Made by a program: the position numbers and the translations under genes. Of a DNA stretch of 64,000 nucleotides, positions 32,531 through 45,731 are shown in pieces. This stretch comes from Caldilineaceae bacterium (GTDB taxonomy: Bacteria > Chloroflexota > Anaerolineae > Caldilineales > Caldilineaceae), in NCBI GenBank assembly GCA_022824685.1, contig JAJDZJ010000188.1, forward strand, positions 1 to 64,000, written 5' to 3'. The notes beneath the pieces were generated by a model. It made no database searches and had not been told where the DNA came from. It saw nothing but the letters and a program-made list of their open reading frames with translations. Position 1 is the stretch's first letter, and each line of letters starts with the position of its first letter.

Positions 32531-32550
32531 AACTGGGAAAAGAATAGAGG

Positions 32551-33372
32551 ATGAAGCGGATGAATGCAGGCGCGGTTCCTTCGGAACGCAGGAGCGCCGT
32601 GTGGAAAGACCCCTCACTGGTCGAAAACTTCCTAACAAAGGTACGAAAGGGCGTCCCTCTGACGCAGATTCAGTTGGACGTGATGTTGCGCGTAATCGCC
32701 GGGCCGAAAGAAGAACTTGTCCACGGCGAACGACCCATCCACAGCTTTCTAGATCTGGGCTGTGGCGAAGGCATACTCGCGGCAACGATCCTGGAGAAAT
32801 ACCCCCGTGCACGGGGTACCCTTGTCGACTTCTCCACGCCAATGCTTCAGGCAGCATTGACCAATTTGCAGGCATACAGCAGTTCACTGCACGTTTCATC
32901 GGTAGACTACACTGACCCCGCCTGGTTTGACATTGTCGCATCGCGTGCGCCATTCGACGCTATCGTCTCCGGGTTCTCGATTCACCACCATCCCGACCAC
33001 ATCAAGCGCCAGGTCTATACCGACATTTACGACCTCTTGCTGCCGGGCGGCGCATTTGTAAACATTGAGCACGTCTCTTCAACGACAAGCAGGAATGAGG
33101 CGTTATACGACGACTATTTCATCGACAGCCTGTGGGCAAATCAGCTGACCGAGGGCGAAGCGCAGACGCGAAGCCAGGTCGCGCTGGCGTATCATAACCG
33201 GGAAGACAAACAGGCGAACATTTTGGCCCCGGTCGACGACCAGTGCAAATGGCTGACCGCCATCGGCTTCGAGGATGTAGACTGTTTCTTCAAGATCTTC
33301 GAACTGGCCGTTTTCGGCGGCCGGCGCCCTTTGGCGGCTGACGAGGAGTTCAACGACCAGGAATCCGTTTGA
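32551..33372 (+). CDS. class I SAM-dependent methyltransferase
   Basis: FLDLGCGEGILAATILEKYPRA, SGFSIHHHPD. Confidence 0.85.
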   Translation: MKRMNAGAVPSERRSAVWKDPSLVENFLTKVRKGVPLTQIQLDVMLRVIAGPKEELVHGERPIHSFLDLGCGEGILAATILEKYPRARGTLVDFSTPMLQAALTNLQAYSSSLHVSSVDYTDPAWFDIVASRAPFDAIVSGFSIHHHPDHIKRQVYTDIYDLLLPGGAFVNIEHVSSTTSRNEALYDDYFIDSLWANQLTEGEAQTRSQVALAYHNREDKQANILAPVDDQCKWLTAIGFEDVDCFFKIFELAVFGGRRPLAADEEFNDQESV

Positions 33373-33574
33373 TTCAAACGTCCATCATCTGACTGAATGG
33401 CCGCCTGCGCATCGGAGACCAACCGCAAACCACATTTAAGATTTCACAGGAACGGGTAGAGCGCAGAAACGGACCCAACCAATCTATCGATAGCGAAGCT
33501 AGATTCAGTCGCCCGATATCCAGAGTAGAGAAGAGCTCGATTCAGGCGCGAATCTTACGAAGGAAGCAAAACGA

Positions 33575-34663
33575 ATGGATGCAACAATTGTAATTCTGGA
33601 CGGAGATGGAATCGGCCCGGAGGTCACGGCGGAGGCAAGGAAAGTCCTGGCCGCGGTGGCAGACCGGTTCGGTCACAGCTTTGCATTCAGCCACCAGCAG
33701 ATAGGCGGACGTTCCATCGACGAATTGGGCACCAGTTTGCCGGATGAGACGGTCGAAGCGGCCGCTGCCGCAGAAGCGGTGCTGCTCGGTGCTGTGGGCG
33801 GGCCAAAGTGGGACGATCCCAGCCTTCCGGACAGGCCGGAACGCGGCGTTCTCGCGCTCCGCAAAAGCCTGGACCTGTTTGCCAACCTCCGCCCGGTCAA
33901 ACTTCAACCCCAGCTGCTCTCTGCCAGCACGATCAAGGAGGAGACACTGGAAGGGGTCGATCTACTCGTCGTGCGAGAGCTGACAGGAGGGATTTACTTC
34001 GGCCAGCGGCAGGAGCCTGACGACGGCATGGAGGCATTTGACACGATGCTCTACACGCGGCCGGAGATTGACCGGGTCGTCCGCCTGGCCGCGGACTCGG
34101 CCATGGACCGCGGGAAGAAACTTGCCAGTGTTGACAAGGCCAACGTGCTCGCTTCATCCCGGCTTTGGCGCAGCGTCGCAACCGAGGCCCTTGCCGACTA
34201 TCCCGAGTTGGAGGTCGAGCATATCCTCGTCGACGCCATGGCCATGCACCTGATACGCCGTCCTGCCGACTTTGACGTAATCGTTGCCGGCAATCTGTTT
34301 GGCGATATTCTGACCGACGAGGCCTCCATGCTGGCCGGATCGATGGGCATGCTGCCCTCGGCCAGCCTGGGCGACGTAAGCAACGGGCATAACCTGCCCC
34401 TCGGCCTCTATGAACCCATCCACGGCAGCGCGCCCGATATAGCGGGACAGGGGATCGCCAACCCGCTGGCGGCCATCCTGAGCAGCGCGATGCTCCTTCG
34501 TCACAGTCTCGGATTGGAAGAAGAGGCCGGAGCCGTCGAGGGCGCTGTCGATGCCATCCTGGCGCTCGGCGTGCGTACACCGGACATCGCCCAACCGGAC
34601 ACAGAGGCGGCAGGGACTGAGGTCTTGGGCAATCTCGTCGTCCAGGAGCTCCTGGATTCGTAG
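33575..34663 (+). CDS. leuB: 3-isopropylmalate dehydrogenase
   Basis: [65 protein letters not shown]. Confidence 0.93.
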   Translation: MDATIVILDGDGIGPEVTAEARKVLAAVADRFGHSFAFSHQQIGGRSIDELGTSLPDETVEAAAAAEAVLLGAVGGPKWDDPSLPDRPERGVLALRKSLDLFANLRPVKLQPQLLSASTIKEETLEGVDLLVVRELTGGIYFGQRQEPDDGMEAFDTMLYTRPEIDRVVRLAADSAMDRGKKLASVDKANVLASSRLWRSVATEALADYPELEVEHILVDAMAMHLIRRPADFDVIVAGNLFGDILTDEASMLAGSMGMLPSASLGDVSNGHNLPLGLYEPIHGSAPDIAGQGIANPLAAILSSAMLLRHSLGLEEEAGAVEGAVDAILALGVRTPDIAQPDTEAAGTEVLGNLVVQELLDS

Positions 34664-34763
34664 CGGCCAATCACGCCTTTACTGTAAGAGCGGTCGGGTG
34701 AATGAGCGGAATTCCTAATGAGCGGCAATTGAGGATGGAAGTGCGACCCGGCAGGGAAACCGT

Positions 34764-37685
34764 ATGACCTCGCATTTCAGGCAAGGATTCAACAGAACAG
34801 ACACTGCAAACGAAACGGGAAACGGAACAGGCCAGGGGGATACCGACCGGCAGCTGCGCATGACAGTTCGCCAACTGGGCAATCTTCTCGGCGAAACGAT
34901 CGTAGAGCAGGAAGGTCAGGCCATTTTCGACCTCGTCGAGGAGTTGCGCTCCCTGACTCGCGCGCAGCGCAGTGGCGATCCGGAGGCTGGCCGTCAGATC
35001 GAGCGGCTTGCCTCCCGCCTTGTCAATGACCTAGACAGCACCCTCGGCGTGCTCAAGGCGTTTACCACATACTTCCAGCTTGTCAACCTGGCGGAGGAGC
35101 AGCAGCGCGTGCGGGTCATCCGCCAGCGCGCGGCCCGCGCCGAGGAAAACAGCCGGCAGATGCCCGAAACCATCGCGGCAGCGATAACGAGGTTGCGCGC
35201 CGCTGGTACGCCTGTCGCTGAAGTGCGGCGACTGCTTGATGAACTATTGATCAAACCTGTCTTTACCGCCCACCCGACCGAGGCCAAGCGCCGTACCATT
35301 CTTTTGAAACTGCTTGACCTGACAAGACTGCTGCGCGAGCTGGACGCTCATGTTCTCCTGCCAAGTGAGCAGGAGAGGAACTGGGAGCAGATTCGCGAGG
35401 TCGTTGTTTCGTTGTGGCAAAGTGACGTGAACCGGGAACGGCGTCCCGATGTAATGGACGAGGTCCGTGAAGGGCTCTACTTCTTCGATACCACCTTGTT
35501 TGACCTTCTGCCGGAGATCTACAACGAACTGCAGCAGGCGCTGGCGCGTGAGTTCCCCGAATGCCTTGAAGCCCAGGACGTGGATGAGGCCGCGGACCAT
35601 TTGCCCACCTTTCTGCGCTACGGCTCCTGGATCGGGGGCGACCGCGACGGCAATCCGTTCGTAACGCAAGACGTGACTGAAGACGCCCTGCGCCAGCAGA
35701 AGGAACAGGCCCTGGAGCTCTACCGCCGGGCCGTTGTCGGCATGTACGGGCACCTGAGCGTAGCCCGTACGCGCGGCGCCTTTTCGCCGGCGTTCCTCGA
35801 CAGCTTGGCCCACGATCTGGAGGCCGCGCCGCAGAGCGGCAAGGCCCGCCTGGAACGCTTCTCGCTCGAGCCGTACAGACAGAAGATGATCCTGATCTAC
35901 CGGAGACTGGGCGCCACCCTCACCCAAAACCGTGAGGCCTGGCACGCCCAGAGGCCGGATTCCTGGTCCTATCGCAATGCGGACGAGTTCATTGCCGACT
36001 TGGAACTGATCCAGCGCAGCCTGCGCGAAAACAAGGGCGACCGCCTGGCTGAAGGCCGCTTCGCGCAGCTCGTTCAGCAGGCGCGTATCTTCGGCTTTCA
36101 TCTAGCATCCATGGACATTCGTCAGCACTCCGAACGCCATCGCAAGGCGGTCGCCGACCTGCTCCATCGCTACTACCGGCCCCAAGACCCTGATTTCAGT
36201 TACGCGGGGCTGCCGGAGGACGAACGGACGCGCCTGCTTGTTCAGGAGATTGAGAGCCCGCGTCCTCTCACCGCCCGGCTGCAGTACAGCGCCGTAACCA
36301 ACGAGACTGTCGCTCTGTTCCGGCTGATCCGCCAGGCTCACGAGCGCATCGCGCCTGAGGCCATCGGCGCCTACATCATCAGCATGACTACATCGGTCAG
36401 CCATGTTCTGGAAGTGCTGTTGCTGGCCAAAGACGCGGGCCTGTTTGGCAAGATCGACATCGCGCCACTCTTTGAGACCATTGACGACCTCGTTCGCGCC
36501 CCCGAAATCATGGGCGCCCTCTTTGAATCGCCGATTTACCGCCGACACCTTGCTCGCCGCGGCGACCGCCAGGAAATCATGATCGGCTACAGTGACTCAA
36601 ACAAGGACGGGGGCTTTCTGCGCTCGAGCTGGTCGCTCTATCGGGCCCAGGAAAGGCTGGCCCAGATTTGCGGCGAACACAATGTTCAGCTGACCCTGTT
36701 CCACGGCCGCGGCGGCTCTATCGGACGCGGGGGCGGCCCTGCCAATCGGGCGATCCTTGCCCAACCCCCTGGATCCGTTCAGGGCCGCATCAAAATCACC
36801 GAACAGGGTGAAGTGATCAGCGCCCGCTACAGCAACCGGGCGATAGCCAAACGCCATCTGGAACAGCTGGTCAACGCCGTTCTGATTGCCAGCTGCGAGA
36901 CGCACCTGGACGCGCAGAGTGAAGAGGGCAAGGTTCGGATGTCTTCGACAGCAGCGGAAGAAAAGTGGGCGGAGTTTCTCGACGCCGCCAGCGAGCGCTC
37001 CGAACGCAAATACCGGTCTCTGGTCGAGAATCCTCTCTTTCTCCGTTACTTTCACGAGGCAACGCCCATAGAGCAGCTGGCACAGATGAACATTGGCTCG
37101 CGCCCTGCTAAACGGCGCCAGACATCGGACATTTCGGATTTGCGCGCCATTCCCTGGGTCTTCGCATGGACGCAGAGCCGAGTCAACCTGCCCGGCTGGT
37201 ATGGGTTGGGCGCCGCGCTCGGCGCCGATTCGCCGCAACAATTGTCCCTTCTGAAAGAGATGTACGGAGAATGGCCTTTTTTCCGAACCGTGATCGACAG
37301 GGCGCAGCTCTCAATGCGCCGGGCTGACATGACCATCGCATCGCTCTATGCGTCACTGGCCGAGGACTCCGTTCAGCTTGCAATCTTCGATGACATCATG
37401 GATGAATTCCGCCGTACTGAGCGTCTCATTTTGGCGATTACGGGCCAGGACGCGCTCCTTGACAACGAACCATGGCTTCAGCGCAGCATCTATCTGCGCA
37501 ATCCATATGTCGATCCGCTCAACTACATTCAGGTCGCCCTGCTAAACAAGCAGAGAACGACTGCTGAACAGAAACAGGAAGACGTGCAGGCAGGCCGCGA
37601 CGCTTTTGAGGATGACCCACGCCTGCGTCAGGCCATCCTGCTTTCAATAAATGGCGTTGCCGCCGGACTTCAGGCGACGGGCTGA
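34764..37685 (+). CDS. ppc: phosphoenolpyruvate carboxylase
   Basis: FTAHPTEAKRRTI, GYSDSNKDGGFLRSSW, FHGRGGSIGRGGGPANRAI. Confidence 0.95.
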   Translation: MTSHFRQGFNRTDTANETGNGTGQGDTDRQLRMTVRQLGNLLGETIVEQEGQAIFDLVEELRSLTRAQRSGDPEAGRQIERLASRLVNDLDSTLGVLKAFTTYFQLVNLAEEQQRVRVIRQRAARAEENSRQMPETIAAAITRLRAAGTPVAEVRRLLDELLIKPVFTAHPTEAKRRTILLKLLDLTRLLRELDAHVLLPSEQERNWEQIREVVVSLWQSDVNRERRPDVMDEVREGLYFFDTTLFDLLPEIYNELQQALAREFPECLEAQDVDEAADHLPTFLRYGSWIGGDRDGNPFVTQDVTEDALRQQKEQALELYRRAVVGMYGHLSVARTRGAFSPAFLDSLAHDLEAAPQSGKARLERFSLEPYRQKMILIYRRLGATLTQNREAWHAQRPDSWSYRNADEFIADLELIQRSLRENKGDRLAEGRFAQLVQQARIFGFHLASMDIRQHSERHRKAVADLLHRYYRPQDPDFSYAGLPEDERTRLLVQEIESPRPLTARLQYSAVTNETVALFRLIRQAHERIAPEAIGAYIISMTTSVSHVLEVLLLAKDAGLFGKIDIAPLFETIDDLVRAPEIMGALFESPIYRRHLARRGDRQEIMIGYSDSNKDGGFLRSSWSLYRAQERLAQICGEHNVQLTLFHGRGGSIGRGGGPANRAILAQPPGSVQGRIKITEQGEVISARYSNRAIAKRHLEQLVNAVLIASCETHLDAQSEEGKVRMSSTAAEEKWAEFLDAASERSERKYRSLVENPLFLRYFHEATPIEQLAQMNIGSRPAKRRQTSDISDLRAIPWVFAWTQSRVNLPGWYGLGAALGADSPQQLSLLKEMYGEWPFFRTVIDRAQLSMRRADMTIASLYASLAEDSVQLAIFDDIMDEFRRTERLILAITGQDALLDNEPWLQRSIYLRNPYVDPLNYIQVALLNKQRTTAEQKQEDVQAGRDAFEDDPRLRQAILLSINGVAAGLQATG

Positions 37686-37758
37686 CGCAGGAAGCCGCGT
37701 TATCTTGTCTTGTTGTCCGGCCGGCCTTGAAGCTTTGTTTGCTATGGAGTACTGAAAC

Positions 37759-39489
37759 GTGAAGATCCAGCTATTCGACACCACTCTGCGGGACGGCGCG
37801 CAGGCTGAGGGCGTATCGCTCAGCTGCGACGACAAGCTACGCATCGCGGCCCGCCTAGACGAGTTCGGCATCGACTTCATTGAAGGCGGCTGGCCCGGCT
37901 CCAATCCCAAAGACATGGAGTTTTTCGAACGCGCCGAGCGCGAACTTTTGCTTGCGCACGCCCGCCTGACTGCCTTTGGCTCTACATGCAAGCGCGATAT
38001 CGACCCCGCCGACGACCCCCAGATTCAGTTGCTGCTTCAGGCCAACACGCCTGTCATCTCCCTCTTCGGCAAGAGCTGGGACCTGCACGTACGCGATGTT
38101 TTGCAGGCCACGCCCGAAGAAAATCTTCGTATGATTCGCGAGTCGGTGGACTACCTGGCCCGGCACGAACGCGAAGTAATCTACGATGCCGAGCACTTTT
38201 TCGACGGCTACAAGGAAAACCCGGAATACGCGCTGGAGACTATCAAGCAGGCTGTGATCGGCGGCGCCGCCTGTATCGTTCTCTGCGACACCAACGGCGG
38301 CACTCTCACCTGGGAGATCGGGGAAATCGTTCGCGCGGTGCGGCGGGAGCTTGCCGCCGCCCTCGCAGACCCCGCCGAAGACGGGAGCGGCGTGAATGGC
38401 AGCGCTCCCCCACGTCGGGGCGGCGTTACCCTTGGAATCCACGCGCACAACGACAGCGAGACCGGGGTCGCGAATTCGCTTGAGGCCGTGCGCAATGGGT
38501 GTACCCACGTACAGGGCACAGTCAACGGATACGGCGAGCGTTGCGGAAACGCCAATCTCGTCAGCATCATCGCGAATTTGCAGCTTAAGATGGGTTACGA
38601 GTTGGTTGGGAATGAAAGGCTTGCCAAACTGACCGAGCTCAGCCACTACGTCAACGAGCTCGCCAATCTTCGCCCCAACACGCATCAGCCATTTGTCGGC
38701 CAGAGCGCCTTCGCCCACAAGGGGGGGACCCACGTTAACGCAGTGCTCAAGAATGTCGACAGCTACCAGCACGTCGATCCTGAACAGCTGGGCAACCAGA
38801 CTCGCGTTCTCGTGAGCGAACTCAGCGGCAAGGACAACATTGCCGTAAAGGCCGATGAGTTTGGCGTTGAAGGGCTTTCCAGGGAGAAGGAAAGGGCGGT
38901 CCTTCAACAGATAAAAGAGCTGGAGAGCACCGGATTTGAGTTTGAGAGCGCCGAAGCAAGCGTCGACCTGATGCTGCGCCGCTCCAGGGAAGGGTACCGG
39001 CCCAGTTTCTCGCTGATAGACTACACTGTCGCTGTGGCAAACCGCGCCGGGCGCGGCCTGTCATCCGAGGCGACCATCAAAGCGGAAGTAGGCGATCAGA
39101 TCTACCATGAGGTCGCCGAAGGCAACGGCCCGGTCAATGCGTTGATGCTCGCCTTGCGCAAGGCGATACAGAGCCACTTCCCCCAGCTCGACAGGATGCA
39201 CCTCCTCGACTATAAGGTGCGTATTATCAACAGCGACCAGGGGACAGGGGCCTCCGTCCGTGTACTGATCACCAGCTCCGACGGCGTACGCAACTGGACC
39301 ACAGTTGGCGCAAGCACAAACATTATTGAGGCGAGCTGGACGGCGATTTCCGACGCAGTGGAATACTTCCTCGTCACCTATGACCAGCACAATGAGACCG
39401 GATTGCCTGCCCGCGGCGCGGAGATCGATCACCCGGATCAGATAGTGGATCAAGCCGCGGCCAGCAACGCACCGATACGCACCGGGTAG
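37759..39489 (+). CDS. cimA: (R)-citramalate synthase
   Basis: [48 protein letters not shown] typical CimA N-terminus. Confidence 0.9.
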   Translation: MKIQLFDTTLRDGAQAEGVSLSCDDKLRIAARLDEFGIDFIEGGWPGSNPKDMEFFERAERELLLAHARLTAFGSTCKRDIDPADDPQIQLLLQANTPVISLFGKSWDLHVRDVLQATPEENLRMIRESVDYLARHEREVIYDAEHFFDGYKENPEYALETIKQAVIGGAACIVLCDTNGGTLTWEIGEIVRAVRRELAAALADPAEDGSGVNGSAPPRRGGVTLGIHAHNDSETGVANSLEAVRNGCTHVQGTVNGYGERCGNANLVSIIANLQLKMGYELVGNERLAKLTELSHYVNELANLRPNTHQPFVGQSAFAHKGGTHVNAVLKNVDSYQHVDPEQLGNQTRVLVSELSGKDNIAVKADEFGVEGLSREKERAVLQQIKELESTGFEFESAEASVDLMLRRSREGYRPSFSLIDYTVAVANRAGRGLSSEATIKAEVGDQIYHEVAEGNGPVNALMLALRKAIQSHFPQLDRMHLLDYKVRIINSDQGTGASVRVLITSSDGVRNWTTVGASTNIIEASWTAISDAVEYFLVTYDQHNETGLPARGAEIDHPDQIVDQAAASNAPIRTG

Positions 39490-39524
39490 GACCGCGGCCA
39501 GCAACCCGCCGATACCGGGTAGGC
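39455..39524. repeat. tandem ~33-36 bp duplication straddling cimA stop codon
   Basis: CCGCGGCCAGCAACgCaCCGATAC(gca)CCGGGTAGG(A/C) repeated twice. Confidence 0.8.
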
Positions 39525-39615
39525 TTTCGCAGAGCTCTAACGGATTGTTGTGTCCAGCACTTGGCGCCCGCGAATGTCTGAAGCAAGCTCTTCTATCAAC
39601 AGGACAGAGAATCTC

Positions 39616-41325
<1,710 letters not shown>

Positions 41326-41373
41326 GCGCAGGCGCCGCTCGCTTGAAAAAGGGAAAAGCACGGGAGAATACCT

Positions 41374-42231
41374 ATGACCGCTCGCCAAAACGGCCTCCGC
41401 CTCGGCGCCTCAACCTACTCATACTGGCACTTTACGCCGGAAAAGACGCCCATCAGATCCGTCCTCGACGCCGCAGCCGAACTGGGGCTTTCCGGCGTGG
41501 AAATCCTTCACCGCCAGATGGAATCGGAAGACAACGCTTACCTGCAGAAGCTCAAGCGGCACGCCTTCACCGTGGGTCTGGACCTCTACAACCTTTCCAT
41601 CCACCAGGACTTCGTGCACGATGATCCCGCTGCCCGTCAGCAGCAGATCGACCACACGCTCCACTGTATTGACCTGGCCCACGAGATGGGCATCCCGTCG
41701 ATCCGGGTCAACTCCGGCGGCTTCCGCAAGCAGGGCAGCTTCGACGATCTGATCAAGGCCAAGGGGTGGGTCGAACCGTGGGAGGGCTTCACCATGGACG
41801 ACGGATTCGGTTGGGTGATTGACGCAATCGAACGCTGTCTGCCCCATGCTGAGAGTAGGGGCGTTCTCATGCTGCTTGAAAACCACTGGGGGCTGACGAC
41901 TTTTGCGGACGACATGGCCCGCATCATCGAGGAAATCAACTCGCCCTGGCTACAGGCCATCCTTGACATGGGCAACTTTCTTTTCGAGGACGATATGTAC
42001 GAGGCGATGGCGCGCGTCGCGCCCCATGTTTGCCTGGCCCACGCCAAGACCTATCCCGGCGGCGGTTCCTGGTACACGCTCGATCTCGACTACGCCCGCA
42101 TCTTCCGCATCCTCCTTGACGCCGGCTGGCGCGGCTACTGCTCAATCGAAATGGAAGGCGCGGAGGATGCCTCCACCGCAGTCCCCAAGAGCATCGAAAT
42201 GCTCCAGCAGGCCTGGCAGGAAGCTGACTGA
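41374..42231 (+). CDS. sugar phosphate isomerase/epimerase-like TIM-barrel protein
   Basis: GVEILHRQM..., LLENHWGLTT..., AILDMGNF. Confidence 0.8.
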   Translation: MTARQNGLRLGASTYSYWHFTPEKTPIRSVLDAAAELGLSGVEILHRQMESEDNAYLQKLKRHAFTVGLDLYNLSIHQDFVHDDPAARQQQIDHTLHCIDLAHEMGIPSIRVNSGGFRKQGSFDDLIKAKGWVEPWEGFTMDDGFGWVIDAIERCLPHAESRGVLMLLENHWGLTTFADDMARIIEEINSPWLQAILDMGNFLFEDDMYEAMARVAPHVCLAHAKTYPGGGSWYTLDLDYARIFRILLDAGWRGYCSIEMEGAEDASTAVPKSIEMLQQAWQEAD

Positions 42232-42472
42232 ACTGCCAACTCTACTTTCATTCACCAGGCAGTAAAGTGCTAAGGGCGTCCATTGCGGGCACCCTCTCGC
42301 TCCATTACATCCTCCGCAGGTTTCAAATCGTTCCTGGATCACATTTGTCTGGGGACTCCTGAACGCCTTCCAGGGACCTCAGGCGCGACCCGCTTTCTCC
42401 ATCCTACTTCGGACGATCCGAATCTCTTTTGGATTCATCCTACTCCGCGGCGCCCCGGCGCTAACCCTCCGC

Positions 42473-44098
42473 TTAGTTTTGGCCAAACCGCTCGCGCAAC
42501 ACCTTCTTATCGAACTTCCCCGTCCCCGTCTTCGGAATGTCGTCGATGAACTCATAGCCGTCTGGCAGCCACCACTTCGCAACCTGCGGCTCAAGAAACG
42601 CCTGCAACGCGTCATTGTCGGGCGGGTCAGCTGCGTCGGTGGGCACGACAACCGCCAGCGGACGCTCATACCAGCGCTCATCTGGCACCGCGATGACCGC
42701 AGCCTCCAACACCAGCGGATGCGCCATCAGCAGGTTCTCCAACTCGACCGATGAGATCCACTCGCCTCCGCTCCGCACCAGGTCCTTCGTGCGGTCAGTA
42801 ATCGTCATGAAGCCGTCCGGGGTGATCGTGACCACGTCGCCGGTGCAGAACCAGCCGTCCTCCGTAAAGCTATCGTCGCCGCCCTCCAGTTTGAAATACG
42901 ACCGCACGACCCACGGCCCGCGCACCTGCAGTTCGCCGAACGTCTCCCCATCCCACGGCAACTCTTCGCCCTCGTCATTGACAATACGCATTTCAACCCC
43001 TGAAATCGGGTAGCCCTGGCGGGCCTTGACGTCCCAGATCTCCTCTTGCGTCATGTCGGAGTGGTGACTGAGGAGCTTGGAGACCGTTCCTAGCGGCGAC
43101 ATTTCAGTCATTCCCCAGGCATGCACGACGTTGACGCCCAGCTCCTTCTCATAGGCCTCGATCAGGGCGCGCGGCATCGCGGAACCGCCCACCACCAGTG
43201 CCCGAATACATGAGATGTCGCGAGGATTCTGTTTCAGATCGTGATACAACCCGTTCCAGATGGTCGGAACGCCGGCGGCCACTGTAACGCGCTCCGACTC
43301 GATCAACTCGGCGAGCGCGGCAGGCTGCATATGGGGACCCGGCAGGACCAGGCCTGCGCCGACGTTCACTGCTGCGTAGGGGAGGCCCCACGCCATCGCA
43401 TGGAACTGGGGGACGACCGGCAGGACCACGTCGTCCTCGGTCAGACCGATTGCGGCTGCCTGGCAGGACCCTACCGTGTGCAGATACATCGAGCGGTGGC
43501 TGTAAAGCGCTCCCTTGGGATGTCCGGTCGTGCCGCTTGTGTAGCACAGCCCCATGGCTTGATTCTCCCCCTCCACCCGCCAGCTGTATTCGCCATCCGC
43601 CGCGTCCATCAGCGTTTCGTAGTCATGGACCTGGCCGCCCAGACTGCCCGCCGCGCCTGCGTCCGGCCCGTTGAACAGCACAAAGTGCTCGACCCCATCG
43701 ATTTTCCCCGCCAGGGGTTCCAAGAGCGGCAACAGGGTGGCGTCGACAAAGATCACCTTGTCCTCGGCGTGATTGATGATATAGGCCAGCTGGTCAGGAA
43801 AGAGGCGAATGTTGAGTGTATGCACGACCGCCCCCGCGCCAGGCGCGGCAAAGTAGAGCTCCACGTGCTGATAGTTATTCCAGGCAAAGGTGCCGACCCG
43901 GTCGCCAGGCTCCACGCCGAGATCCTCCAGCACATTGCACAGCTTCTTGACGCGCCCGTACAGGTCGCGATAAGCGTAGCCGTGCAGCGACCCGTAAGGG
44001 AGCTTGGTCTTGATTTGCTTGTGGGGATAGAGGCGGTTTCCGTGCTCCAGCACGCGGTCAATCGTGAGCTGATAGTCCATCATCAGGCCGGAAAGCAT
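42473..44098 (-). CDS. long-chain fatty-acid--CoA ligase / AMP-dependent synthetase
   Basis: [54 protein letters not shown]. Confidence 0.92.
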   Translation of the reverse strand: MLSGLMMDYQLTIDRVLEHGNRLYPHKQIKTKLPYGSLHGYAYRDLYGRVKKLCNVLEDLGVEPGDRVGTFAWNNYQHVELYFAAPGAGAVVHTLNIRLFPDQLAYIINHAEDKVIFVDATLLPLLEPLAGKIDGVEHFVLFNGPDAGAAGSLGGQVHDYETLMDAADGEYSWRVEGENQAMGLCYTSGTTGHPKGALYSHRSMYLHTVGSCQAAAIGLTEDDVVLPVVPQFHAMAWGLPYAAVNVGAGLVLPGPHMQPAALAELIESERVTVAAGVPTIWNGLYHDLKQNPRDISCIRALVVGGSAMPRALIEAYEKELGVNVVHAWGMTEMSPLGTVSKLLSHHSDMTQEEIWDVKARQGYPISGVEMRIVNDEGEELPWDGETFGELQVRGPWVVRSYFKLEGGDDSFTEDGWFCTGDVVTITPDGFMTITDRTKDLVRSGGEWISSVELENLLMAHPLVLEAAVIAVPDERWYERPLAVVVPTDAADPPDNDALQAFLEPQVAKWWLPDGYEFIDDIPKTGTGKFDKKVLRERFGQN

Positions 44099-44421
44099 GC
44101 GGCTGCTCCTTGTCGACTGGCATCTGTTTGCGAGGTTTCCGGGGTGGAGGGGTTCTCACCGGAATTGTAGTCCTTGCGGACAGATTGGTCAATCTGAACT
44201 GTGAGCACACGCTCTTCGCGCATCCACACTTGTTGAAAGGAGACCCGTCGTCCAACACAGAGCAGTACGTCAACGATTATCTGGGCGAGCCACAGATTTC
44301 AGGTACGTCCAATTTCGGGATAGTCCTGAATGAAAAGACAGGCCGGCTGTGGAAGAAAGCGCCGTTTGGCCCGCATTGCACCAGGAGATTCGCAAAAAGC
44401 AGAAACTGGCTGTGCCGGCGA

Positions 44422-45594
44422 CTAAATGAAAGCGCCAAGTCCAGTGATCTCCCGGCCAGCAATCAAGAGGTTGATCTCGTTGGTTCCCTCATACGTATAC
44501 GTAGCCTCAACGTCGGTGAACAGCCGCGCCGCGTGATTGTCAATCAGGATACCGTTGCCGCCCAGAATCTCACGCGCCAGCGCTGCCGCCCGCCTTGCCT
44601 TGACCGAACACGTCTGCTTCGCAAGCGAAAGCTGACCCGATGTTGCTGTGCCATTCTCCAGCAGATTCGCCAACCGCCAGACCAGCAGTTGCATTTGCGC
44701 CAGGTCCCCTGCCATCTCGACCAGTTTGGCCTGAATCAACTGAAATGACGCGATCGGTTTCCCAAACTGTTCCCGTTCGCAAGCGTAATGCAACGCGATC
44801 TCGTAGCAGCCGGCCGCCAGTCCGACCGCCTCCCAGGCTACGCCCGCCCGCGTGTTGGCCAGCACCGCGGTCAGGTCGCGAAAACTGCTACAGTTCGCAA
44901 GCCGGTTGGCCGCGGGAATATGGACTTCTTCAAGTCTGATCTCCGCCTGATGCACGGCCCGTTTGGCAATCTTGCCAGTCATCGCCGTGGCAGTAAAGCC
45001 CTCCAGCTGCCTCGGATCCTCCAAAACGAACCCACCAAAGCGCCCGCTCTCGTCGCGCGCCCAAACAATTATTATGTCTGCGATCGTGCCATTGCCGATC
45101 CATCGCTTTTCCCCGTTGAGGACGAAATACTCTCCCACGCGGCGAGCCGTCGTCTGCACATGGGCCGCGTCCGATCCTCTTTCCGGCTCCGTCAGCGCAA
45201 AGGCGCCCAGCCTCTCCATGCGCGCCATCGCCGGCAGCCAGCGCTGCCTCTGCGCCTCCGAACCGAGCATCCCAATCGTTCCGATCGCCAGACCCGAGTG
45301 AACGCCGAACAGCGTGCTGATCGACCCGTCCACGCGGCACAGCTCGTACTTCACGAGCCCGTCGCTAACACAATCAAGCCCAGCGCACCCGTAGCCCTCC
45401 TGCGTCCCGCCAACAATTGGCAGCTCGCGCAGACCGAGCGCCAGGTCCAGCGCCATCTCGCCCTTTTCCCAGTAATCGTTGATTTCAGGCAGCACTACGC
45501 CCTCCATGAACTCGCGCACCTGGTCGCGCAGCGCACGCTGGGAATCCGTCAGGAGTTCGTCGAACTTGAAAGGGTCAGTAACAGGCGTCGGCAT
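44422..45594 (-). CDS. acyl-CoA dehydrogenase (glutaryl-CoA-dehydrogenase-like)
   Basis: GAFALTEPERGSDAAHVQTTAR, NGEKRWIGNGTIADIIIVWARD, EATYTYEGTNEINLLIAGREITG. Confidence 0.92.
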   Translation of the reverse strand: MPTPVTDPFKFDELLTDSQRALRDQVREFMEGVVLPEINDYWEKGEMALDLALGLRELPIVGGTQEGYGCAGLDCVSDGLVKYELCRVDGSISTLFGVHSGLAIGTIGMLGSEAQRQRWLPAMARMERLGAFALTEPERGSDAAHVQTTARRVGEYFVLNGEKRWIGNGTIADIIIVWARDESGRFGGFVLEDPRQLEGFTATAMTGKIAKRAVHQAEIRLEEVHIPAANRLANCSSFRDLTAVLANTRAGVAWEAVGLAAGCYEIALHYACEREQFGKPIASFQLIQAKLVEMAGDLAQMQLLVWRLANLLENGTATSGQLSLAKQTCSVKARRAAALAREILGGNGILIDNHAARLFTDVEATYTYEGTNEINLLIAGREITGLGAFI

Positions 45595-45731
45595 GGCAGT
45601 CCTTTCTATGGTTTTCCCATTGTCTGCATTCTATGCCCTTCCGACTGTCAACCCAATTCCAGACCTGCAGGTATCGCCAGTGGCCCTGTTTTCTTCACGG
45701 ATAGCCGCGAAATGCGGTACACTGCACGCAG

